The notes under the pieces are model-generated. The model had not been told where the DNA came from and searched no databases. It saw only the letters and a program-made list of their open reading frames with translations. The translations under genes and the position numbers were made by a program. This document shows positions 56,501-64,000 of a DNA stretch of 64,000 nucleotides, piece by piece (positions within the stretch are counted from its first letter, which is position 1; the number at the start of each line of letters is the position of its first letter). The stretch comes from Arion vulgaris (Eukaryota > Mollusca > Gastropoda > Stylommatophora > Arionidae). The stretch lies in NCBI GenBank assembly GCA_020796225.1, contig CM036767.1, forward strand, positions 27,437,253-27,501,252. Reading direction: 5' to 3'.

Positions 56501-56656
56501 GCCAAGTAATGTACGAGTTGGGCTGCTGACTTCCGCAAAGCGCATACATTGTATACAATTCAGTATACATTGTAATATAAATGGCACTTGGAGACAAATT
56601 AAAAGCTGCGAAGGGAAAGGGTTAATGACAGAAGGTATGAATATCACCAAGTTCAC
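53521..56656 (-). pseudogene. RTE-like LINE C (RTE-C), almost full length
   Basis: Minus-strand element of about 3.1 kb. Endonuclease: EIGFWNVRTMARLQNQP (56432-56490), YAPTNKADDDKKDTFYEQL then LLLVMGDFNAKVGSDNVGV (55965-56240), then IDHMCINTQFRTSLLDV and GSDHNLCIGKLKL (55740-55880). The linker ORF is 55096-55965. Reverse transcriptase pieces are SLYDGSQCAVRTDGGHSDW, VKQGCILSSLLFGMAIDWVM and LEDLDFADDIVLLS (54340-54625). The C-terminus (53891-54298) has VGLQISYEKTNIMKTP and AYLGSNFDCTGNVKKEIRVI-like residues. The 3' end near 53521 has an ATT repeat tail. Several frameshifts. A 40-base insertion splits it at 54305. Confidence 0.9.
54305..54344 (-). mobile_element. 40-bp RTE-A 3' end insertion with 11-bp TSD
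   Basis: Within RTE-C lies CTTCTTCTTCTTTTGTCGTC followed by ACAC, the reverse complement of the last bases of RTE-A, plus about 16 bases of other sequence. The perfect direct repeat AACAAGACAAT flanks it (54294-54304 and 54345-54355). Confidence 0.85.
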
Positions 56657-56839
56657 TTAGCATAGATTTCTACTCCTTTCTCTAATCCTGGGTTGCCTCA
56701 CAGCATCAAAAGAAATTTATAGAACAGGCTCCTGTGTGCACTTTGTACATGGTGTCTTTCACTGCCACTGTTTTTCTGCGGCCCACTTTTACGTGTGCTA
56801 CCATTTGCCCTATATTCACTATATCTGAATAGAATTGCC

Positions 56840-57905
56840 TTTTCTCTCTCTCTCTCTCTCGATCGATCGTTCTTTTTTTGGCCATTTTGATTATTTTAGT
56901 TGTGATATATAAACAGCCTTTGCCATGAACGTTTGTTTTACATCACAGTCTTCAGTACAATTTGGAGCTCTGGTACTTGTCCTTCGGCGAGGTGTCCAAT
57001 TTCAACCATCATTTACTGGGTTCGCTCTTCGTTAGCCTTTTTGACTGTCCCCAGCCAACCTGCAAGGCAGCAGGTTGCTATTTTCTTTAGGGTAGCGACC
57101 CTTAGAAGACCTACCCTTCCGGGTTGATGAGCGTCATCTGCCGGCTAACCGGTCTTTTTATGAACTACTTGGTTTGCCTACTGTCCAGTTTTGTGTACAG
57201 TTTGTTCCGCTAGCCTTTGATTGTCCCCAATCTAACTAAAAGGCAGTAGTAGTTCCCTGCAAGCAGAAACATGCACTGGATTTACGCCTCTGCTGGGCTT
57301 TCCAGTCTTCCTGCACTTTTGGGCGGCCCGCTCACCCCACGCTTGTCATGACACCTTGTCGCTTCACCATCAGCACTGTGCACGTTTGTTCTACCGGTGG
57401 GCTCACCCGTACATCGTCCGCATGCATGTTTGCTCTGCCTTGATGCCTGCCCACTGTGTTTATTGGTTCTCACCATGCACACATTCACCATGCCTCTAGC
57501 TTGTCACAAAGCTCAACTCGGCCCCTCCTTAGGCTCAGAGTTTCGCCCTATGTGGGCTCACGTGCAACTCCTCTCGGGCCCAAGTTTTGCTCCACACGGC
57601 CCATGTCTCTTCTCTGGATGCACCCCTTATCCATTCATGTTTATCCGTTCAGATTTTCCCTTCGGCCGAGAGAGACGTGCATTAATAGTCACTCTGGGAT
57701 TTTGCTCGTCTGCGTTAAGAGCGAATCTCATCCAACGTGACTACTTCTGCAACACTACTTATACCAGAGTAGCTCTCCCTCGATCCCTACCTGCTTAACC
57801 AGGCAATATCAGTTGTCTGTTACCAGGGTCAGCACATGGAGGTGGGGTAGGATCTTTATTAGTGCCAGCTCACTAATCCTGGCACGGCGTTGTCCCTTTA
57901 ACCCA
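56840..57905. repeat. Repeat X copy 2
   Basis: Second copy of the C-rich repeat at 45060-46640. It has a TC microsatellite (56845-56865), GATCGATCGTTC and GATATATAAACAGCC (56906-56920). The body contains CAGCCAACCTGCAAGGCAG, CGGGTTGATGAGCGTCATCT and the end CAGCTCACTAATCCTGGCAC. It is about 75-85% alike by eye, and shorter than copy 1 because it lacks part of the internal 155-bp repeats. It lies in the U12-type intron. Confidence 0.65.
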
Positions 57906-58074
57906 GCATTGCCTTTTGAGATGAACTGGTGGTAATCTGGTGGCAATCTGGTTATGTGGTCGAGCCCTTGAATTTTTGGTTTCTTTATGAAGCTCTGATG
58001 TTGTCCCCACTTTTTCTGAATGCTTTCATTTCTAAAACTGTTTTTTTTCTCTTGATACTCCCTGCATTATTGCA

Positions 58075-58400
58075 TAGATGTCAATAGTTACAAAATTACA
58101 CAGGACACAAAATCCCAATATCAGAGAAGCATTTTTACCAAAAATAGCAGACTTAATAGAGAAATGAAAACAAGATGCCATAAAACCAATGCATAGACAT
58201 ACCAACTGACATAATTACTAAGCACCTAAACACCAGCATTTATTTTAAAAGACAGATTATAAATAGCATATCCATACCAACCCTCTGCAACCATTGTAAA
58301 AATGTTCAATGTGCAAGAGAGGACGATCACAGTGTGTGGGAAATCAGTTGCATTAGAGAAACTATGAACATAAGCTGAATAGATAGAATGAGAATAGAAC
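58075..58400 (+). pseudogene. RTE-A-like C-terminal fragment
   Basis: A decayed stretch in which REMKTRCHKTNA-like and LTxLLSTxTPAFILKDRLxI-like residues and a SIPTLCNHCKNVQCARE-like segment correspond to the RTE-A C-terminus (compare 3010-3180). Confidence 0.55.
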
Positions 58401-58799
58401 ATAACTCAGAAAAATTGTAGAAATCTGCCATAAAATATGGGGAAGTTTATGAATTTTTGCTGATTTTATTACAGTTTACGAAACTAAAATAAAAAACAGC
58501 AATGTCCACATGTGAAGCCAGAAATGATGAATGACAGTAGGTTAAATTAATAAAGGTGGACTAGAATATCAATTTACCACAACTGTTTAACTTTTAGACT
58601 ACCAACACCACTCTACATGACATTTGTAAACTGCCATCCTCCACAAAATCCACATAACATGGTGCATGGACCTTTTAGGGTTGAAAGAAATATTTATTTG
58701 TCCTTCTACAGTATATGCATATTTTATGAGTTTTAACTATTTCTTTCAGTTCCATTGAATGTTGGTTTCTTTGTAATTTTTGTCTACAAACAAATGACT
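58401..58799. other. Stretch without recognised gene
   Basis: Intronic A+T-rich sequence before SINE1 copy 4, nothing recognised. Confidence 0.5.
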
Positions 58800-59049
58800 C
58801 GCCCGAGTGGTTACCGGGGCCCAAATTTGGGCTGTAAAGAATAGAACCACTGTTACCTGCCACACATGTCGTAAGAGGCGACTAAGGAGGTTTGGCTGAA
58901 ATCAGATGTACATGTCCTAAACGTGTAGAAGTCTATGCATTTAGGGGCCTACCAAACCAATGTGCAATGTATACATATTCTTGGCAAAGATCAAACATAT
59001 CACAAAGAGTGATTAAAATTGGTTGTAAAGAACGAACACAAAGAAGAAG
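58800..59049 (+). repeat. SINE1 copy 4
   Basis: Full-length SINE1, flanked by the perfect 11-base duplication AACAAATGACT (58789-58799 and 59050-59060). It begins CGCCCGAGTGGTTACCGGGG and ends with GAAGAAG. It is close to copies 1 and 2, so probably recent. It lies in the U12-type intron. Confidence 0.93.
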
Positions 59050-59229
59050 AACAAATGACTGATGAAGATTGTATTTTAAAATAGTATTTGCAATCTAAAT
59101 GTCATTAATTTCTTCACTCCCTTTCCTTTAGATAATAAATGATTTGTGAGTTCAGTAAGTTAAGATTCCTTCCAACTGTTTTACCTGAATGACAACTTTA
59201 GTTGACAAAATTTCCTGAACTTAATGCAC

Positions 59230-59404
59230 TTATATGGAGAAATTCATGGAGATATGCCTCAATATTTTCAATTTTGGCTTAGAGGAATACAAGAAGAGAA
59301 AAGCTGAGGAGGAAATGTTTTGGGAGTGTGTTAATGAAGCCAAGAATGAAAATAGGCAGCAAGGAATGGACATTATCAATGAGTATATGAAGGAGAAGGT
59401 TAAG
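59230..59404 (+). CDS. DRC3: DRC3 exon 7 (coiled coil)
   Basis: The exon follows an AC acceptor (59228-59229). With the GC left by exon 6 it reads A-Y-MEKFMEICLNIFNFGLEEY, then KKRKAEEEMFWECVNEAKNE and NRQQGMDIINEYMKEKVK, ending at donor GTAAGA (59405) in phase 0. It aligns with DRC3 segments such as KFVIICVNIFEYGL, KRK and ECVxEAxxENxxQG. I see no further DRC3 exon between here and 64000, so roughly the last 190 residues of a protein usually near 520 must lie downstream. The SINE at 58800-59049 ends 180 bases before this exon. Confidence 0.9.
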
Positions 59405-59589
59405 GTAAGATTAATATATTATTAGTTGTCTTTTATGTCTTTCACTGAAGTTTTTCTTCAGTATCTACACTTATCTAGTGATAATATGAACCAGATTTCT
59501 GACTGAAAATCTGCTCTCAATGTCCAATTTTATGTCTTGTCTGAACTTGTTATTATGATATGTAAGTTACATATAGGCAAAACTCTTCA

Positions 59590-60640
59590 ATCCAAGGAGA
59601 CTTCAAGCAAAAACAAAAGTAAAGTCTGATACCATCAGAGATCTCCTATTTGCTGATGACTGCACCCTCACTGCCAACACTGAGGCAGATCTCCAGACTA
59701 ACATGAACAGATTATCACAAGCCTGCTCCAACTTTGGTCTTACCATCAATACCGAGAAATCTGAAGTCATGTACCAACCAGCTCCTGGAAAAGTATATGC
59801 CGAACCAAATATTACAACAAGCGGCAGGAAACTGAAAGTAGTGGACAGATTTACTTATCTTGGAAGCAACTGTCCTAAAATGTTACCATAGATGATGAAA
59901 TAAATACCAGAATCTCTAAAGCTAGCAGCACCTTTGGCAGACTACATAGAAGCATCTGGCACAGATGTGGTATTGGCTAAGCCACAAAACTGAAGGTATA
60001 TCTAGATGTTGTGCTCCCAGTCCTTTTTCACGCATGCGAAACTTGGACTGTATATCAGAGACACGCAAGGAAGCTAAACCACTTTCACACAGTCTGCCTT
60101 AGGAAAATAATGAACATCAAATGGCAGAATATGATCCCAGATACAGAAGTCCTGAAAAGAGCTGCTCTCCCAGCATCTATACAATCTTGATGCAGTCCCA
60201 GACAAGATGGGCAGGACATGTGGCTCGAATGCCAGATTGCAGAATACCCAAACGACTCTTTTATGGTGAGCTGCAAAGTGGTAAACGCTCACAGGGGGGC
60301 CAGAAAAGCGATTCAAAGATACACTCAAGAACTCAATGAAATCATTTGGCATAGATGTTAACAACTGGGAGAATGCTGCTCAAGACAGATCAGCCTGGCG
60401 CACACTTCTTCAACACAGTTCCTCGGCCTGCGAGGCAGATAGAACAGCACGGATGGAGCAAAGACGTCAAAACAGAAAGGCAGTAAAACTTCCTACAAGT
60501 GCAAGTATACCTTGCCCACACTGTACACGAACATTTCAAGCCCGTATCGGGCTCACTAGTCATCTACGCACACACAGACAAACATAGCGCAACTACATTC
60601 CCTTGGATGAAAATTTGTGTGGTCATCATCACCCGTGATG
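59590..60640 (+). pseudogene. LINE 3' part with C-terminal C2H2 finger (plus)
   Basis: Plus-strand copy of the family seen at 51645-52480. It starts RDLLFADDCTLTANTEADLQ near 59640, an RT core with FADD, followed by ACSNFGLTINTEKSEVMYQP and KLKVVDRFTYLGSN (59710-59880). After a shift come [20 protein letters not shown] (60200-60270), INNWENAAQDRSAWRTLL (60350-60410) and the finger CPHCTRTFQARIGLTSHLRT (60510-60575). The 5' part is missing. It lies just after DRC3 exon 7. Confidence 0.85.
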
Positions 60641-60799
60641 GACGAGCATCATGTTATCATCCTATCCAAAACACCTTTTTCCCATTTGAAGATCTTCTAC
60701 TTCTGAGATTTCCAGTGTTTTTCTGATTTACTGACATTTATTTATCTTCCAGACAAAATTACCAGTGTATTTATGTCTGCACAAATACTTTTATCTATC

Positions 60800-61140
60800 A
60801 TCAGCAAATAGTTTGTCCTGAGCAGAACTTTGCCACCCCAACAGTCCTTTGGAATTTCTCTATCTCATAGGCCAGATGTCCCACCTCTGCAGCTGTAATG
60901 TTCAAACCATCATTTACATCTTCTCTGTGGTCTTTCTCTTTGCCGGTATGCCTCCTTCCATGATGGTCTTCTCCTGCCCTTTGCGTCTTTTTTTATGTCC
61001 AAAATACCTCAATTTTCTCTTTCTTTCATCAGCCAGTTTCCTTTGATTGTTAAGTTCTTTCTGGATAGATCTGTTTGTTCTCTTCTCTGTCCATGATTAT
61101 CTATACTTTATAATTATACTTTTATCTATACTCTTTAATA
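60800..61140 (-). pseudogene. RTE-like C-terminal fragment (minus strand)
   Basis: Matches 11735-12010 and, in reverse, 28800-29020: CAGAACTTTGCCACCCCAAC, then CTTTGCCGGTATGCCTCCTT. Only the C-terminal and 3' part is present. Confidence 0.75.
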
Positions 61141-61159
61141 TTTGTTATTGTCCATTTCA

Positions 61160-63180
61160 GTTTCAGTTTAGAATATCTTCATTGAACTCCAGAAATGTCC
61201 ATAAGTGCTCTGATCTCCTTCACAATATGTCCAGCAGTGTTTAGCATCTAACCATACCAGTTTGACGTTGATTGATGAGCCTACTTATACGCCTGTTGTG
61301 CTGTTCTTTTCTGGCCACTCTAATCTTCCTTCCTTCCTCCTTCCTTTCATTCGCTTGAAATATTGTCTATATAATCATGTTATCTCTTGTATGAACTTCA
61401 CTGTCTTTTTTAGCTCACACAGAGGTCCTTGTAACTTTCTGTCGAGTGTTGTTTCATTAGGCCAGTGAGTTGGCCTCAGTTTCTGGCCACTCCAATCTTC
61501 AATCAAAGTTTATGCAATCTAACAGTTGACGTGGATTGGTTTGGTTGAAGATTCTCTTTGCTGTGACACTCTATGAGAGCGTTCAAAATGTCAGCACTGT
61601 CCATTGGATGGCCTTTCAATGTAGTGGTAGAGCCAGCCAGCTTGTTTGCTTTCTCATTGCCATCAACACACATGTGCCCCTAAATGAAGATTAATGTATT
61701 TCTGTGAATTGTTGATGCTTGTATTATGTTATGTTATGCGATCGACGTCATGACACATTACGCATTCCCATGTGTGTTCTGTCCTCCGCTGCAGCAGTCA
61801 TTCTAAAGTCCATTTGCTCACCGTACCCATTAGAAGTTGATTAATATACCTTCTTTCTCTACTATGAAGATGACACTGTATGACATGTCCAAACTTAATT
61901 CTCACACTCGTTCCAGTGTCTGAGACTCACCCATATCACATAAATGAGAGCATACCACATTGATGACATCGGCTCTGTCCATACTTCTGCCCGCTTCAGT
62001 CGGGGGGATTGTTTGCAAGAAAGTCAGCATACTTGTTACTCTGCACTCCAGTATGCCCAGGTGTGTACAGCCAAATAATTTTCTTGAGATGAGATCTCCG
62101 AATGCTTTCCACTCATTCCACGTGCAGACTTCCAGATTCAATCCTTTGAAGCATATTCATCGAGTCTGATATTAAATCGTACGGGTTACCTGTTGCTTAG
62201 CCACCCATGACAGAGCCCTGGAGGCAGAGGTGATCTTCATAGTCATGCTCGATGTTGTTGTTTCAAATACGCCACAGTTCTCATGAAGTGTGCTACCGTT
62301 TTGTTGTGCTAAATAAGCCTACAATGATCTGATTCCGCATCTGACAGAGCCATCAGTGTAAATAATGATATCACTTGGATGAGATTGCTGATCCACGAGT
62401 TCAGGAATCTTCGCATTGGTGATGCCAGTGGCATATTCTAACAGTAGCGTCCAAGTGTACTGACAACCCTGGTGTAGTCAATCACATCCTCTGGTATAGG
62501 CATCCATTCTTCCCCATGCTTCAGCTCATCTAGTATACAGACCTGTTTAATAACATCCTCTGCCTCAGCCATCCAGGATTGGCCTCTCTTCAAATGCCTG
62601 CCCTTGTTTTAATTTATGGCATTATGCAAAGGATGATTTGTGTCTCAGATAAGCATTTACCTGTGTGACTTTGTGACTCATGGCCATAATTGACACACCA
62701 AGAACATTGTATTGATACATGTATTGATTCAGCCCATTGCCTCTTCACCGAAATAGCCTCCCCCTTTCAGATCATACTCAATGAATCACTCAGAATGCAT
62801 GCATGAGTGTAGTTTTGTGACTCCAGCCAGAGTAGTGCCTTAGTCACCACCAGTACTTCCATTGTTATGTTACTTGTTGTCGTACTAAATGCACCACTGG
62901 CTTCCTTGACCTTTCTGCCATATGAGCTTGTAGTGAAGGCCCATGTGGACTTTTGTGGCGCACTACCGATTTATCTGTGTAAATTACAATGCACCTTATT
63001 TACAATTTCTTGAATGAGGACCTTGACGTCTGCATCCAACACCACGGAATTCCTCTCTTTGCAACCTTTGTAAAAGTTAATGATGGTGTTCCCTTATATT
63101 GAAGGTATCTATTTTTCTCCTGGGTTTGTGAGCCCACATACTAGCTGAACAGTGTCTGCTCCAGGACGTATTGTCCATTG
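61160..63180 (-). pseudogene. I-like LINE D, RNase H part
   Basis: Minus-strand, heavily decayed RNase H and flanking region of an I-like LINE. It has an AGRSMDRADVINVVCSHL equivalent (61905-61990), a [14 protein letters not shown] equivalent near 62960, RGQSWMAEAEDVIKQVCILD-type residues near 62560 and EDWIPxPED near 62480-62520. The 3' end at about 61160 is CTGAAACTGAAAT-type. Two related RNase H-like blocks (about 62200-62390 and 62860-63000) suggest overlapping copies of the same family. Confidence 0.6.
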
Positions 63181-63289
63181 TCTTTTTATATCATTCATTT
63201 ATTTTTAAAATTTTGTTAACCTTTTGTAATTTTTGTTTTCTAAATCCTGTTTTTTATTTATTTTCTATGGTGATTCATTCCGTCCGTTT

Positions 63290-64000
63290 ATCATAGATAC
63301 ATCGATGACTGTATTGGCATTACTGATATGCCTGAAGCTGATTTCTCACGTTTCATAAATTTCATCAATGTTTTCAACCCTGCTATTCAAGTTACAACTG
63401 AGGTGAGAAGTTGACACTTCTTGTGTCAACTTTCTTGACAACACTATCACCATAAACCTATCCACCATCACAACATCAGTATATTACAAGCCTACTGATG
63501 AACATAGTTTTCTCCTATGTACCTCTTCCCATCCCCAGGTTTGTCGTATTCTTTGCCATTCTCCCAACTCTTGCGCCTTCGTTGCCTGTGTAGCAAGGAC
63601 AATGATTTTCTTGATAGAGCTCACGAGATGCTTGAATTCTTCAGTAGTCGCCTATACCTGGAGAAGGTGCTTGTATTTGCTATGCTTCGAGTTCAGAAAA
63701 TTGCTCGCCAGGAGACCCTTACCAACCAACATAGGACTCCCAACTCTGACAGGATGAAACTTATCTTAACTTTCCACCCTCATAGTTCACTGGTGAAAAA
63801 AGTTTTATTCCATCATCTGTCTATTCTAAGGTCAGATCCTGAGACACGTTCAGTCTACCAAAACTATCCTTTGCTGGCTTACAGATGGGACAGAAGTCTT
63901 AAGGATATATTAGTACACAGTCGCCTTAAATCCAATGTCCAGAGTCCTTTTGGCACCGTCCAGTGTGGCCATCGGCAATGCCATATGTGTGCTTATGTGA
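63290..64000 (+). pseudogene. Penelope-like element, cut by window end
   Basis: The + strand reads GITDMPEADFSRFINFINVF near 63325. After shifts come LLRLRCLCSKDNDFLDRAH (63570-63625), FFSSRLYLEKVLVFAMLRVQ (63640-63690), RMKLILTFHPHSSLV (63750-63800), NYPLLAYRWDRSLKDILVHS (63860-63920) and SPFGTVQCGHRQCHMCAYV, to the last base. This is the same family as the inverted pair at 17311-19499, with the RT C-terminal region better preserved. The GIY-YIG domain would follow outside the window. Confidence 0.85.

Larger units (their letters stand above)
52731..59229 (+). other. DRC3: DRC3 intron 6, U12-type (AT-AC)
   Basis: The intron is about 6.5 kb. Its 5' end is ATATCCTTTT (52731-52740), a full match to the U12 AT-AC donor consensus. 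At 59212-59220 is TTCCTGAAC, one mismatch from the U12 branch-site consensus TTCCTTAAC. It sits about ten bases before the terminal AC (59228-59229), the short branch-to-acceptor distance typical of minor-class introns. There is no polypyrimidine tract before exon 7, as expected for this class. Reading frame and family homology are restored exactly only with these boundaries. The intron holds a Penelope-like fragment, RTE-C, repeat X and SINE1, none of which touch the terminal signals. Confidence 0.85.

Noticed and set aside
1..64000. Endogenous virus or LTR retrotransposon
   Set aside because: I found no gag, protease, integrase, envelope or paired LTRs. The reverse transcriptases present are of LINE and Penelope type.
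59405..64000. Further DRC3 exons
   Set aside because: I searched by eye for the next family segment (FEEKHLSSL-like and following) and found none. The stretch is LINE and Penelope sequence.

Overview
This is a stretch of animal nuclear genome, A+T-rich and crowded with repeats. The mix of Penelope-like, I-like, RTE-like and hAT elements suggests an arthropod or another large-genome invertebrate, but I cannot name the species. It is not bacterial, organellar or viral: coding sequence is split by spliceosomal introns, and almost everything else is decayed transposable elements.

The only host gene I can support is on the + strand. It is the 5' part of DRC3 (dynein regulatory complex subunit 3, also LRRC48), a leucine-rich-repeat protein of the nexin-dynein regulatory complex in motile cilia and sperm flagella. 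Seven exons (11283-11445, 17126-17242, 28342-28508, 48626-48772, 49609-49728, 52618-52730, 59230-59404) join in matching phase. They give about 332 codons that align with the family from its first Met into the coiled-coil region. The rest of the gene should lie beyond base 64000. Exon 1 has one extra A in an A8 run that breaks the frame. Intron 6 starts ATATCCTTTT and ends AC, with a TTCCTGAAC branch site just upstream, so it looks like a U12-type AT-AC intron.

The introns, up to about 20 kb, are layers of mobile elements. Left flank (1-11.1 kb): an I-like LINE piece, a nearly complete RTE-like element, a hAT relic, other LINE pieces and three SINEs. Intron 1: an RTE piece and I-like LINE B (12582-16503), with a 12-bp target-site duplication (TSD), a tandemly doubled 3' end and a tRNA-derived SINE inside it. 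Intron 2: an inverted pair of Penelope-like copies bounded by one 11-bp TSD, then LINE A (21165-25073) inserted in an RTE-like element, then a TTAA-flanked MITE. Intron 3: an RTE-like element broken by a THAP-type DNA transposon (29434-31407) and a hAT element (31598-35261). After these come a satellite of about 35 copies of a 117-bp unit (36174-40343), a second MITE carrying a composite insertion, an unidentified C-rich repeat X, and more SINEs. Intron 6 (the U12-type one): RTE-like element C, a second copy of X, and a SINE. Right flank: a LINE with a C-terminal C2H2 finger, another I-like LINE, and a Penelope-like copy cut by the window end.

At least four families of short elements are present, several bounded by perfect TSDs. 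Two of them share a head and a 3' motif and end in GAA repeats, as does the RTE-A LINE.
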